Below are positions 23,779 through 36,210 of a stretch of 64,000 nt of DNA, piece by piece. Positions within the stretch are counted from its first letter, which is position 1, and every line of letters starts with the position of its first letter. The stretch is from Zeus faber (Eukaryota > Chordata > Actinopteri > Zeiformes > Zeidae), in contig OY482846.1 in assembly GCA_960531495.1 (NCBI GenBank), forward strand, positions 15,072,243 through 15,136,242, in the 5' to 3' direction. A program made the position numbers and the translations under genes. Below the pieces are notes generated by a model. That model saw only the letters and a list, made by a program, of their open reading frames with translations, was not told the DNA's origin and made no database searches.

Positions 23779-24772
23779 AGTCTTGGGCATCGAAACCCGC
23801 TGTCAATATGGCGCCATTTCATATACGATCGGTATTTACCGCACTGAATCACGACGCAGATTTGGTGCCTCATTTTGGTGCCACTTACATTACATTACAT
23901 TGCATTTAGTGGACGCTTTTATCCAAAGCGACTTCCAATTATTCAAACACCGGACGCAGCCATCAGGAGCAATTAGGGGTTAAGTGTCTTGCTCAAGGAC
24001 ACTACAGCATGCTAGCAGGAGTAGCCTGGGATCGAACCAGCAACCTTTAGATTACTAGATGGCCAGCTCTACCTCCTGAGATACCATCTACCATCCCCAC
24101 TGAAAGCTGAGCTGTTCATTGAAATATTTGCCCTCTGGAGCACCAGAAATCGTGTTTTCATCACCACCATGATATGAACAAGCACGATAAACACAGTTTA
24201 AAAACAACGCCTGAAATGCAATGAATAAGAAAAATAATTTTATTTTCATGCGACATGCATAGTAGTCAAAAAGTAGTAGACAAAAATACTATAGATATTG
24301 CTTTTTTTTTTAATTGCCATGGTTAATTATTTGAAGAGACCTTTCAGTTAATTTTAGAGGAAAATATTTTAAAGGGAGCAGGGGAAATTAAAGCTTCTTA
24401 AATTTATGACTTATTTAAATTAATGTTCTGTTTAATTTTTGGGTATTCATGTGTAATTTGTTCAATAAAAGCATCTTCGAAAATTTATTTCATTTCTTAA
24501 TACAGTTTGCATAGTCTATTCAATGTTTTGGGTCTATGTTTGCAGTGTACCTATTAAAACAAAAAGACATAGGAACTGTATAGCTAATATGCACACTTCA
24601 ATATTTGTTTATTTATCGAAGGTCATATGGTCATCGCCATCTTTAATGTTGTCGACCATTGTTTTGTGCTTTTTTATTTTTTTATTTTAAATATCGATTT
24701 AGTCACCGGTAGCGGTTTAAAAGTATCGGTTTAGCGGTATCGGTGAAAAATAAAAAGGATACCAAACCCTTG
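23779..24772. mobile_element. Probable non-autonomous DNA element interrupted by a SINE
   Basis: It starts near TAGTCTTGGGCATCGAAACC and ends near ATACCAAACCCTTGT, preceded by repeated ATCGGT words (TATCGGTTTAGCGGTATCGG). This is the typical look of abundant fish 'GGGCATCGA' repeats. The exact ends and target duplication could not be fixed. The SINE at 23885-24100 lies inside. Confidence 0.5.
23885..24100 (-). mobile_element. tRNA-derived SINE, minus-strand copy
   Basis: The order is the reverse of the copy at 14117: the tail (ACATTACATTGCATTTAG, CGCTTTTATCCAAAGCGAC) comes first, then the body (GGGTTAAGTGTCTTGCTCAA), then B box (GGGATCGAACCAGCAACC) and A box. It looks full length. Confidence 0.9.
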
Positions 24773-25112
24773 TCATAACATACAGACTTAGGTAGGTAAC
24801 CATCTAGTATCATGCATTCCATGGTACTCGGAAAATTGTAACTTGTGTAAGTAGTAATTCTGCATCTCACCAGGACTCTTGAAATATCTAATTAGTCCGA
24901 AGATTCGTCACCACACCATTGCGGCTACCGATGCGTTCATTGGAAACTCAGAAAATTGTAAGTCGCTTTAGTAGTAATGTTGAGCGACAGCACAAACTGA
25001 TGCTACGTTCCATTGGAACTTGAAAATTTGTAATTGGTGTCGATACGAATTGATGGTGTGTTTTACGGAAACTCGGAAATTTGTATCGAACACGTCTAAC
25101 CTGGACGTACGT

Positions 25113-25251
<139 letters not shown>

Positions 25252-25705
25252 CATGGTAATAATTATCTTTATTTTCATTAATTATTGATTGATTGGAAAA
25301 AACAAAGTTTAGCCCATCCATTCCTGGTTTTCAGCCCAGGCACAGCACGTCTGGACCAAGTCCATCCATCTCAAGCTCAACACCCACTTAACCTCTCCAA
25401 CTGAGGCTCTCAACCGGCAGCACCCTGCAGAGATGGCTGTGGACATGCTGGGTCCTCCACCTTCTGTACTTCATTATATGTGTAAATAGAAAGGATACAC
25501 TGCTTGGGAGCGTCGGCACTGTGAGGTGGATCTCTGTCTTTGTTGACAGAATCTGCTTTGTACATTGGCATGACAAAAAGGCTGCAACAACTATACCACT
25601 TCACAGGGTGGCAGAGCTTTTCTGAGGAAAAGACGCAAAAATGCACAATGACTGAAATAATAGTTATATTTGTGTGGGGGAAGTGTGGAGAAAGAAGTAG
25701 GGAAG

Positions 25706-26844
25706 ACACCGATCAGCCACAACATCAAAACCACTGACAGGTGAAGTGAATAACATTGATCATCCTGTTACAATGGCGCCTGTTAAGGGGTGGGATATAT
25801 TAGGCAGCAAGTGAACATTAAGTTCATAGGGTAAGCGTAAGGATTTGAGCAACTTTTGCAAGGGACGACTGGGTCAAAATATCTTAAACGGCAGGCTTGT
25901 GGGGTGTTGCCGTTATGCAGTGGTTAGTACCTACGAAAGGTGGTCCAAGGAAGTACAACCGGTGAACTGGCGACAGGATTGTAGGCGCACAAGGCTCATT
26001 GATGTGCAAGGGGAGTCAAGGCTAGTCGTCTCGTCCAATCCCACAGAAGAGCTATTGTAGCACAAATTGCTGAAAAAGTTAATGCTGCGATGATAGAAAG
26101 GTGTCAGAACACAGTGCATCACAGCTTTCTGAGAATGAGGCTGCTTAGCCACAGACCAGTCAGAGTGGCCATGCTGACCCCTGTCCACCTTCGAAAGTGC
26201 CTACAATGGGCACATGAGCATCAGAACTTCAGAACTGAACCATGGAACAATGGAAGGTGACCTGGTCGGATGAATGACATTTTCTTTAACATCATGTCGA
26301 TGGCCGGGTGCGTGTGCATCGTTTACCCGTGGAAGAGATTGGATCAGGGCATTATGGGAAGAAGGCAGAGGCAATGTGATGCTCTCGGCAGTGTTCTGCT
26401 GGGAAACCTTGGGTCCTGGCGCTCATGTGGATGTTACTTTGAAACGTACCACCTACTTAAACATTGTTGCAGACAAGTACACCCTTTCATGGCAATGGTA
26501 TTCCCTGACGGCAGTGGCCTCTTTCATGAGGATAATGTGCCCTGCAACACTTCAAATTGTTCAGGAATGGTTTGAGGAACATTACAAAGAGTTCAGTGTG
26601 TTGATTTGGCTTCCAAATTCCCCAGATCTCTATGCCGTTGAGCATCTGCGGGATGTGCTGGAACAACAACAAGCCTGATCTGTTGGGGCTCACCTCACAA
26701 CTTAAAGGATCTTCTGCTAACTTCTTGGTGCCAGATACTACAGGACACCGTCAGAGTTCTTGTGGAGTCTGACGGGTCAGAGCTGTTTTGGTAGCGCAAG
26801 TTGAATATTAGACAGGTGGTTTCAATGTTGTGGCTGATCAGTGT
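25706..26844 (+). mobile_element. Tc1 transposon copy with both terminal repeats, decayed
   Basis: The left end ACACCGATCAGCCACAACAT is mirrored by ATGTTGTGGCTGATCAGTGT on the right. Inside, the + strand still shows transposase sequence: a helix-turn-helix-like part around 25845-26060, then PNSPDLYAVEHL at about 26620 for the third catalytic motif. The frame is interrupted several times and the element is shorter than a typical 1.6-kb Tc1, so it is inactive. Copies of the same family are at 0.93-1.17 and 38.3-39.04 kb. Confidence 0.85.
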
Positions 26845-26849
26845 ATATT

Positions 26850-27749
26850 TACAAGACATGTGGGTACGTGTTTGTGTTGTTTACAAAAAACCTTCGTTTT
26901 TTCACTTATGACAGTATCTTTCATATTCTGCACAAGTCTGATGAGTTCATTATGAGCTTAAATGTCAAGATAGTGAAAAACGCTCAGAAATAGCTTAGTG
27001 TTCAGAGGGTTAAACATCTAAAAATAAACCATTTGACAGGATCTGGTGCTTACGTCAAGTCCCTTGTGTGTTCCTAATCTGAGACGCGCACTCAAACACA
27101 CACTCCTGCATACACATTCACTGGTATTTACTTACACATCCACAAACACACAGACATATGTGCACATAAAAAACACAAACAGACCTTATGTGGTTGTGTA
27201 ATGGAACTCCTAATAGGAACCAACTAATGCACACACACACACAAACTTGCACAATGGAAAATCACAGTTGAACATGCAGCATTTCACAAGTATTCTACCT
27301 AAACACAGAGGTACTGCAATATATTAGCTTGTAATGCCTCAGTCTTGCCACCCGGAGTAGTATTAGTATAAGCATTGAGACAAGTCTTCCCTGAGGACCA
27401 GCTCCAAGAGGGGGATCCAGTAAATGAGAAACATATAAATTTCAATATTATTTACTTTGAGGTTTTCGGCCCACAGGACATTTGGGCGAAATGCTAATAT
27501 GTTCCCTGCGGAAATTTGCACCGTGCAGTACCTTCTTGACATGCCAGGAGTTAAAAAAAAATGGCCCACATCAATTTCGCCTCAGGAAAAATCAGCTGTG
27601 ACTTGTGCTTGTTAGAGCAGGGAAGTCCAGTCAGGGAGGGAGCGAAGCCCTTTGGGATTTCAAAGTTTTTACTTTTCTGCCTTTACTTGGATGAAAACTA
27701 TCCAATTTGCTGATGTTCTTCCTTTTCTTTATTCCCTCTTTCTCTTTAG
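26850..27749. other. Intronic DNA before the first utrn exon
   Basis: CA-rich words occur at about 27085-27245. The last 30 bases are a pyrimidine tract (TTCCTTTTCTTTATTCCCTC) leading to the AG acceptor at 27748-27749. Confidence 0.6.
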
Positions 27750-27922
27750 GACATCCAGGCTGAGATCGATGCCCACAACGACATCTACCGCAGCGTGGAT
27801 GGAAACAAGTCCAAGATGGTGAAGGCCCTAGGGAGCTCCGAGGAGGCCGTGTTCCTCCAACACAGACTGGACGACATGAACCAGCGCTGGAGCGACCTTA
27901 AGGCCAAATCGGCCAACATCCG
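27750..27922 (+). CDS. utrn: Utrophin exon (equivalent of dystrophin exon 56)
   Basis: Utrophin is a large cytoplasmic, membrane-associated protein that links actin to the dystroglycan complex. This 173-bp exon encodes part of a late spectrin-like repeat: [20 protein letters not shown] at the start and [17 protein letters not shown] near the end, followed by SANIR. The Trp of MNQRW is the usual repeat core residue. Borders are a pyrimidine-rich acceptor ending TTTAG and a GTGAGG donor. It starts at a codon border and ends two bases into an Arg codon. The length is identical to human dystrophin exon 56 as I recall it. The residues agree with utrophin (AEIDAHNDI) rather than dystrophin (EIEAHTDVY). 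Confidence 0.93.
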
Positions 27923-29056
27923 GTGAGGATCAAATTAATGATTCTGTGGGATTTAGACAATTGTAAATGCTGTACGCTGATACAGCATTCAATTTATATA
28001 ATGTGATGGTACCTTTTAGTGTGAGGCTGGAACACAAAATGTGGAAAAAGTGAAAGGGTCTTCAAGGCCGGAGACAATGCAGGAGCTTCACTAGTGATGA
28101 AAGGGTCGACTCTTTTTTGAGACTTGACAAGTCACTCTAAAAAGGGTTGTTTGATTTTCTGAGTCTTCCTTGGTTTGATTCATTTGGTGTAGTGTATGAA
28201 TGAGAGTCAGAACAGTCGGTTGCTCTGAGTTATGAATGAAATTCTCACCCAAATCGTTTAATTCTGTCTAAATTGTTTATTTTGGTGGAATACAAGTGTT
28301 AGTTAATCAGTCACATTCAATATGAATTTTGGCACATGCCTAGAGGACTACAATTTTAGTCCTCAGTCATTTTCATTCTCAATTTTTCATTTTGTGATTG
28401 GAAGATCAACTGCTCACCCAATCTTTTGCCAGGGTGACTCCAGACTAAGATTTGTTCACAACAAACAAATCGTTCACTAGTCTTGCATCATTATGCTCCA
28501 CGGTCAAAACGAGACCAGGTTGCTGCAGGCATCTGGTGATCTCAACGCCAACTGGAATCACTATCGATGACTTTAGCTAATTATTTCCTTGTATTGTAGA
28601 GTCAAATAGGATTCACCAGTTTAACTTGTATTTATTTATTTTTCTTTTTTGATTCATACACCTTCTGGCAATAGGAAAATACATTGGGTTTCAGTGTTGA
28701 TTTGGACTACGTTAACATAGTCATGTGCAACAGAATGATATGAACATTTTTAGGATGTAAACTCAAATACATTAAGCACATGATGCCAAAGGCTGTCGGA
28801 ATCATGTGTCTGAATAAGCAGCACACAGGTATTTCTGGTTGAACAAAACAATAAGGTTCTTTATTACTTTAAAAAATAAATAAAATAAATGCAAACGTAT
28901 AATAAACAAATGAAACTTTAAATGAACGGCATTGCTCAATAAAACACTGTTTATACTGAAACAGTAAAGCTGAAAAATTTGTCTTTTCTTTTTTTATATA
29001 TATATTTATATACAGTATATATATTTTTTACCTGTGCTGTCAGCATGCTGGGCATA
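27923..29056. other. utrn intron start, nothing recognised
   Basis: AT-rich intronic sequence. A short TA-rich tract lies at about 28996-29030. No repeat family was recognised. Confidence 0.5.
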
Positions 29057-29250
29057 CATTACATTTAGTCATTTCGCAGACGCTTTTATCCAAAGCGACT
29101 TACAATTATTCATGGTCGCAGCCATCAGGAGGAATTAGGGGTTAAGTGTCTTGCTCAAGCACACTACAGCATGCTAGCAAGAGGAGCCTGGGATCAAACC
29201 AGCGACTAGATTACTTGACGACCAGCTCTACCTCCTGAGCTACCATTCCC
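29057..29250 (-). mobile_element. tRNA-derived SINE, minus-strand copy
   Basis: Same family as 14117. It contains CGCTTTTATCCAAAGCGACT, GGGTTAAGTGTCTTGCTCAA and the inverted B box GGGATCAAACCAGCGAC. A few bases are missing between the B box and A box compared with the other copies. Confidence 0.9.
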
Positions 29251-29689
29251 TACATACAACACAGGGGTCCCATACAACACAGAGTACTTGTATGCCATTG
29301 CATTCAGGACAGAGTTAGTCTGCAAGTGGAGTTCAAGTTCTCAACCTGCAATGCAACTCTTTATTAATTCTTAAATCATCAAGAACTGCTGCAATAACTC
29401 TGTCCTGTGGATGACCTGTAGAATGACAAGAGCACAGTTTTTGGTTATGGACAGCCACCACCAACCCCACTCTTTGGAGAACTATTCATGTTTGGGTCTA
29501 TAAACAACTGATCACTACTCCAAACAAACAACATTTACACAAAAACATAAACATTGGATGACATGTATTGAAAAACAGTGAATTAGGTCCAGGAAAACTG
29601 GAACTACAACTGGTCTCGTGGCCTCTTCCTGTCAGTTGATGTCCACCAGTGAGTGTACATGATTTATCCCCATTGCTACTGGTTTAGAA

Positions 29690-30690
29690 GGTCGCTATTA
29701 TGTCGCGGCGCCTCCAAGTAGCAGAAGGGGCCCCGAAGCCCCCCTGAACTCCACAGCCCCGTGGACACCCCTCGGCTGCAGGAAATCCCCGGGTACCCTG
29801 CCCTGAGGCCACAGAAGACCCCCGGGCCCCTAGAGAAGCCAGAGGGCCGTCCAGTCCCAGGGAGCGTGAGGAGACCCCGCACCCCAGGGGCGCACACATA
29901 CAACCAACCCCAGGGTGCAGGCACAAGACGCGGCCGCCAGCATAGAACCCGGGCCATGGGCGCAAGGCGCGGGCCCGGACACGCCGCCCGTCCCACGGGC
30001 GAGCTGGCATGGCCCCCACGCCCACACAAGGGGGAGGCCCGCCCCACCGCAGCCGACCAGACGCCCCGCTCAGCATGAGTGCCAAGTACCCATACACATA
30101 GCAGCTTGTGCCCAGAGCGGGGCACCTCGATGTTACACCCCCCCACCGATGCTGGTAGGCCGCCAGGTATACAGGCCCTCCGCCACCCCCAGGACGCCCG
30201 CCGCAGAGAAGCCCCACACCCAAGCATGCAGACTACAGAACAGCGGACGGCAGACGGCACCCCCACCCACAGCCCGACCCCCCAGCGACGAGCGCCCTGC
30301 GCACCGAGTGTCAGAGGGGAGGTACCTCGGCAGCCCGGTGTGATGACAGATGACCGCCCCCCACGAAGGAGGCCACAAGGAGAGCCCCGTGCCTAGCACA
30401 GCCAGCAAGGTTCAGGACTCAGGTTGACAGGACCAGACCCACGGACGCCAGCTGCAGGTACTCCCCGGGAGCACGTCTCTCCCTCCCACCCCCGGAGACA
30501 GGCCAGCTCAACTCAGGTAAAGGAGCGGGCGCCACCACCCAGACTACCCAACTTCCCCGTGGGACCCGGGATCCCCCAAGAACTTGCACCACGGATGTCC
30601 CCAGAGCCGCCCAGGAATCCACCCAACCGCGGAGCCTCGGCAGACCAGGAGGACCCCCACATGCCCCAAAGCACAATGACATTGCACCGA
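29690..30690 (-). other. Very GC-rich block, probable LINE 3' UTR
   Basis: About 1 kb of C- and G-rich sequence with repeated CCCCAGG, GGCCCC and CACACA words. It is sharply different from the AT-rich intron on its left and the LINE coding region on its right. Long open frames exist on both strands, but they follow from the lack of TAA/TAG in GC-rich DNA and show no domain. Its place directly after the LINE ORF2 end argues for the element's 3' UTR. Confidence 0.6.
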
Positions 30691-30851
30691 CTTAGGAAGA
30701 CTCAAGTATTAAATGATGGAGTTATGTCAGTGATAAAAGTAGCCCATATTTCATTAAATCAATCAACATTGTTTTGGGATATTGCCAATAGTTTTTCCAT
30801 TGAGATGTAATCTATTAATAACTGCAACCATTGGGATGTGGTGAGATTATC

Positions 30852-31660
30852 TCACTTTTTCCAATTGATTAATATTGTTTTCTTGGCCATTGTTAAGGCA
30901 ATCCAAATGTTTTGGTGGTGTTTCAGTGGTGGGTCGACTGAGGAGAGGTCACCAAGAAGACATATAGATGGGGAGAATGGAATGCTGCGACCCAGAAGGG
31001 TTAATAGCTTCTTGGTGATGTTGGTCCAGAATGCTAGGATAGGTGGGCTGAGCCAGAAGGCATGAAAGTAGTCATCTCTGGCATCAAGGGAACATTGAGA
31101 GCAAATGTCTTCATCCACAAAACCCATTTTGAACATTTTGTGTTCCGTGATATGGGCTCTGTGCATATCTTATATTGGATGAATTGCATTTTTGAGTTGC
31201 GGGTCATAGAAAAGGTGTTGCAATTAAGCTTCCACAGGTTATCGGTGGGAACAGCAAGGTCTCTTTCCCTTTTCATTGTAGGTAAAGATAAGGTGTCGTC
31301 TATTTTTTGTAAAAGTTTGTATATTCTGGAAAAGGGATTTTTCAAGTGACCGATATGAGTGAGATGTTCAATCATTTCAGGTGGTTGTAGGATATTGTTC
31401 GTCAATTTGATTTTAACTTTTAGAGACTGCTGGAATTGAAGGAAGCCGTGGCCACCGATATTGTACCTTTGGGTTAAGGTTGTGAAGGATATAAGCAAAT
31501 TGTTTTCAATAATCTGTTCCAGATGAGTAATTCCTTGTCTTTTCCAAGACCTAAAGATTATTGGTCTGTGTTTAACCAAGTAATCTGGGCTGTACCAGAT
31601 TGGCGTGAATTTGTTTGGAGACAGAGTGTGACCACTGAGTTTGAGGAATTTCCACAAGGC
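30852..31660 (-). pseudogene. L1-type ORF2 C-terminal region, broken
   Basis: The minus strand encodes WKFLKLSGHTLSPNKFTPIW, HGFLQFQQSLKVKIKLTN and, in another frame, DEDICSQCSLDARDDYFHAFW. The last resembles the Cys-rich C-terminal motif of L1 ORF2 proteins (CxxC...H). At least one frame change lies near 31.1 kb. Confidence 0.75.
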
Positions 31661-32063
31661 TGACAGTTGTTGCGATAAATGGGTTTTTAAAGCAATTATG
31701 TTTCCTTATAGATTCAGTAAGGAATGGGAGATCGGATTATGATAACTCCTGACATTCAGATTGTTCAATGTCTCGCCATCCATGGGCCAATTGTTGCTCT
31801 GGTTGTAACCATTTAATTATAAATTGAAGATGGTTTGCTAGATAATACTATCTAAGGTTTGGGGCTGCTAGGCCTCCACAGTCTAGGAAGTATATTAATT
31901 TTCACTGCTGCTATCCTACCAATTAGTGAGATGGGTAGGTTGTTCCATCCAATGAGGTCTTCTTCACTGGATTTGAGCAATGGAGTGAAGTTAAGGGTAA
32001 ACAAATCTGAAAGATTGGGGGAGATATCAATACCAAGGTATCTAATATTGCCAGTTGTGATGG

Positions 32064-32940
32064 TTAAGTGAAGTTTCTGGGTTGCAGCATTACAGTCCCC
32101 CCAATGAGTAGTGTGGTTTTAGTGTGAGTGGTTTTAGTCAAATTAATCGAATAGTCTGAGATAGCTGAGAATTTAGATATAAGATTGAACACCTCCAGTA
32201 GGGATGATATGTAGTTCCGTATGTACAACAGGATATCGTCTGCATACAAACTGATTTTGTGAACAGAGTTTCCTGTTTGTATGCCTACAATATTACTATT
32301 TTGAAGGATAGCCGCCGCGAGGGGTTTAATAAAGATGACGAATAGTAAAGGGGAGAGTGGACATCCTTGTCTTGTGCCACGTTGTTGAGTGAAACTCTGT
32401 GAAGTGTAACCATTGGTGATGACAGAAGCAGATGGAGAGTTGTAGAGGATTCTGATCCATTGAATGAGGGACTCTCCAAAGCCAAATTTGTTGAGAATTA
32501 TAAAAAAGGGATATGTCCAATTAACTCTATCAAATGCTTTTTCAGCATCCAAAGAGGCAATAATAGTAATAAAGTTGTTCCTTTTAGATATGCTCATCGG
32601 ACTGAATAAACAGCGCATATTGCTGGATGAGTGTCTGCCTTTGACAAAGCCTGTTTGATCTGGGTGAATTATAAATGGAATTACTTTTTCAATTCTGTTG
32701 GTTAGTATTTTACTTATAATCTTGAGGTCGCAATTAATAAGGCTTATGGGTCTGTAACTGGAGGTGAGGGTTGGGTCCTTTTTGGGTTTGAGCAAAACCG
32801 AAATGAGAGCGGTATTCATGTGCGGAGGCATGGTGGAGGTTGACTTGATCTCTGTAACCATTCTGATGAATAATGGGGAGATAAGTGGCTAGAAGTGTAT
32901 AGAAAATTCTACTGGATAGCCATTATTGTTGGGCATAGAG
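32064..32940 (-). pseudogene. L1-type reverse transcriptase domain
   Basis: A continuous minus-strand frame of 265 codons covers the core polymerase motifs. These include YRPISLINCDLKIISKILTN, DQTGFVKGRHSSSNMR, ASLDAEKAFDRVNW (catalytic Asp), GTRQGCPLSPLLFVIFIKPL, and YADDILLY, the catalytic YxDD box. The match is to L1-clade non-LTR retrotransposons. Upstream of about 32890 the frame is interrupted by a stop, and the endonuclease is missing. Confidence 0.88.
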
Positions 32941-33460
32941 ATGAGCGCTTTCCTGAGTTCAAGAGAAAGTGGTTGATCTAAGGTGGTAGCCTGCTCCGTC
33001 GAAAGTTTAGGAAGGTCAATATCATCAAGGAATGAGTGTTTTGATATATTCGATTCACCCGAGTGATATAGGTTATTATAAAAGTTTATAAATATGTTAT
33101 TGATGTCTTGCGGTGAGTGTTATTCTACCCTGTAAATCTTTGATGGCTGTAATAAGTGATTTTTCTCTATCACGTTTCAATTGATTGGCAAGAAATTTAC
33201 CTGATTTGTCATTGAATTCAAAATAATTTGCTCTTGTTCGTTACATAAGGAATTGTGTCTTTTGATGGATGATAGTTTCAAGTTGAGATGTAATTGTCCT
33301 GATCTCATTTCGGATTTGCTCAGAAATGAATGGGCTTGTTGGGAGTGCAACTCTTTTAGTCGCTGTTCAAGTTTATTTTGGCATTCTTGTCCTTTCCTTG
33401 TGAGTGGAGAATGAAATAATGCTACCTCTTAGAACTGCCTTAGCTGTTTCTCAAAGCTGA

Positions 33461-34670
33461 TTTTTATTTTTTTTTTTATAAAAAGTTGCGTCATTGAAGA
33501 ACAGTCGGTTGTGAACTTTTTCATATTGCATGTATGAAATTAGGTAAAACATTTAGTCATAAAGGCCTTCATAGAAATTGCATTCATTCATTTGAGTTTT
33601 GCTTGGAGGCAGTCTTTTGTTGTATCATACAAGCAATTTATATACTTATTTATTTAGTTATTTCATTTAATATATAAATATTAAATACATATTTAATACA
33701 TAAATCTTTTTGTATTTCATATTTATTCATATATTATATAGGATGATGGGGCTGATGCCTATTCCTCTTTCACATAATAGTAAATCATTTGTTTGTTATA
33801 TATTGCCCATTGGCAAGGTTATTATCGTTAAATAAAAATGTTCATTTAACTAAGATGAAAAGGGTTACTAAAATAACTAACTTGAAGCGTCAAGTCTTCA
33901 CAATTAACACAGCCAATAAGATAACAAATGTAAACTAACAAATAAATAAACACATTAAATCAAATGCGTCATATGCATCCGTGAGTTCGATGAGTCTTTG
34001 AGAAATAAGAAACTTTTTTTTTTTTTTCAAAATAGTCTAAAATAAATGAAATGGGCAGTCACTGTCATAATCTTCCATTTACTGTGATGTCGGTAGTGAA
34101 ACTTCACATGCACATCAGCTACTTCTGCAAGAATGTTAATTCTTGCAGAAGTAGCTACCAGAAAGCTACTTGCTATATTTATATTTTATAATTGCCCTTA
34201 TCGTATTTATAATTTAATATTGTTATATACTCCCTGCGCAGTTTTGTAAGATTCTATAATATTTACTGTTATTGTAATGCCCCATTGATGATATAAAAAG
34301 AAAAAAAACGCTCAACTCAAAGAATGACAGTCAACTGAGGGTGCTAAATTATGGATGGTTCACATTCGGGACAGTTCAAATTGTTTGTCGGCACTGTTAC
34401 AATGGTGAAAAAAGTTATTCTGGAGCCCTGGGTCTGAATACTTTTTAAATTCACTGTGGATATTGAGTTGAAGAGCAAAAGTACGTCACAGATAGTTTCG
34501 TATCTGGGGTGCAGATCGGAAGTGGCTATGGTAGCTGGTGGCCTCTTTGAACAGATAGATAAAATATGTCTCTGATGGAAGTTGAGGGCCAGGGCTGTGG
34601 CACAGAACTACACAAGACATACAATGCAGGGTCAGGCACAAACTTGACATAAATGGTAGGGAGAGAAGTG
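33461..34670. other. Intronic DNA with a hairpin and a Tc1 end
   Basis: AT-rich sequence. At 34346-34446 the phrases GTGAAAAAAGTTATTCTGGA and GGGTCTGAATACTTTTTAAA recall the terminal region of common fish Tc1 elements; only about 100 bases are recognisable. Confidence 0.45.
34117..34156. repeat. Perfect short hairpin (18-bp stem, 4-base loop)
   Basis: AGCTACTTCTGCAAGAAT, loop GTTA, then the exact reverse complement. No transposon ends were recognised next to it. Confidence 0.92.
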
Positions 34671-34713
34671 TGTGTGTGTGTGCGTGTGTTTGTGTGCGTG
34701 TGTTTGTGTGTGC

Positions 34714-34792
<79 letters not shown>
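34668..34792. repeat. (GT)n microsatellite with GC and TT interruptions
   Basis: Mostly GT with regular GCGTGTGTTT interruptions in the left half and a purer right half. Confidence 0.97.
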
Positions 34793-34794
<2 letters not shown>

Positions 34795-34799
34795 TGTAC

Positions 34800-35396
34800 C
34801 TGGGTGGCTGGCCTTTGGATGCTTAAAGGATGGAAAATTGCATTAAGTGTGGTTCATCGAAGAAGCAGATGTGTGTGTTTGTAAACCGGCCTTTTTTTTT
34901 TATTCTGTTTATAGACATGGTTGTGTGATTACAAGTAATTAAAAATCAAATGGTTTCCCACTGCTATCTATATGCGCCACTCTATATCCACTCAATTCAC
35001 TCTTATCTTCAAGACGGACAGAGGCAAGTAGAACTCTGGGGAAAACTGTTAACCCCAAGGAGCTGAATTATGGAAGTGAATGCCAGTGGGAAAAAAACAT
35101 GAAACATCTGCTTTTCTTTTTGATGGCCATTCAGATGTACAAAGTAATATAGCCAAAATAGATATTGATAATTGTTGACATGGTTATGAGTTTGTGTGAC
35201 ATCAGATATCAGATTTTTGACTTTTGTTACTTTGGTTGTGCTTTTAGAAACTTTTATATCACTACCTAGGTTTCCTTATAACAATACTAATATATTTTGC
35301 TTGAACAAGCCTTTTGCTTTGCGTGGTTTTATTTTTCTCCATTTTAGACTTCCTGGTCTATGTATGCATGTATCGATGTATGCAAACGTCATACAT
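34800..35396. other. Intronic DNA, nothing recognised
   Basis: No exon or repeat family was identified. Confidence 0.4.
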
Positions 35397-35404
35397 GTGC
35401 ACAG

Positions 35405-36202
35405 TAGGGCTGAACGATTAATCAAATTCAAACCGACAACAATTTAACAGATTGCAATTTTCAAATCGCAAAGCCTGCGCCTAGCGCACAGAGGAAGCAA
35501 TCGGGGTACATTGAACGCAACTGTCTCCCTCTCTGACGATGCGCGTGTGGGGGACACTTTCTCCATGCCCCCCGATTGTTTTAACCCTCCATGCTGCCCC
35601 CGGTGAGACCCGTTGCTCCAGCCCGGGCCATGTCGTGCTATGCGCGGTGTGTGCTGCTGGCAGAGCTCGGAACACCAGTAGAGGCCGGACGGAGCCCCTT
35701 CCAGAATAATGTATGTCTTTATTTTTTTTTTAAACTTTTTTTTTAATTTAATGAGCATAAAGCTGCCCCTGAGCACCCGGCACAGTGTTCGGTGGATGTA
35801 TGCGCACAATTATAACAAAATATTAATTTCTGCTGAAACACTGCATATTTTTTGAACAATAACAAGGCTTGAAGTTAAATCAATTAGTCAATATTCTGCT
35901 GTGATTGAAGTTTTTTTGTTTTTTTTACAATTCAGTAGTTAAATAAAAATATGTTATTCATATCAATTCATGTATCTCATTTCATCATGACATGTTGGCC
36001 TGGTCTACAGCAAAGAGCACTTTATGTATGTTGACTGTATCCATTTTTGTGTTGGTCATACTATAGGATTATTTATTGCTTGTGTTAAGTGAATAATACA
36101 GAACATAAAGAACTTGAAAAAAATGGCATACTAAAAAGCCATTGCAATAATGGTCTAAAAAAAAATCACAATTTGATTATTTCCTCAAAATGTTTAGCCC
36201 TA
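35405..36202. mobile_element. hAT-like MITE, copy 2, with perfect 8-bp target duplication
   Basis: The ends are TAGGGCTGAACGATTAATC and the inverse (ATGTTTAGCCCTA). It is flanked by identical GTGCACAG (35397-35404 and 36203-36210). It is about 800 bp and shares its interior with the copy at 11177-11983, including GAGACCCG...CTCCAGCCC and the phrase TTGAAGTTAAATCAAT. No transposase frame is present, so it would have depended on an autonomous hAT relative. Confidence 0.9.
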
Positions 36203-36210
36203 GTGCACAG

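Larger units (their letters stand above)
29690..33460 (-). mobile_element. 5'-truncated L1-type LINE with GC-rich 3' tail
   Basis: Reading on the minus strand from 33460 down, the copy begins in the linker between endonuclease and reverse transcriptase, continues through the reverse transcriptase (32.9-32.06 kb) and the C-terminal region (31.66-30.85 kb), and ends in a GC-rich block at 30690-29690. The order and motifs are those of L1/Tx1-type elements. The endonuclease and ORF1 are absent, the usual result of incomplete reverse transcription. The frame is broken in several places. The exact 3' end is uncertain; sequence down to about 29260 could also belong. Confidence 0.85.

Noticed and set aside
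23779-24772. Exact target duplication for the GGGCATCGA element
   Set aside because: AATAAC/CATAAC near the two ends is too short and imperfect to fix the borders.
29676-30810. Several long overlapping open frames on both strands
   Set aside because: GC-rich DNA lacks stops by composition. The frames have no domain and overlap each other; the block is best explained as LINE 3' UTR.
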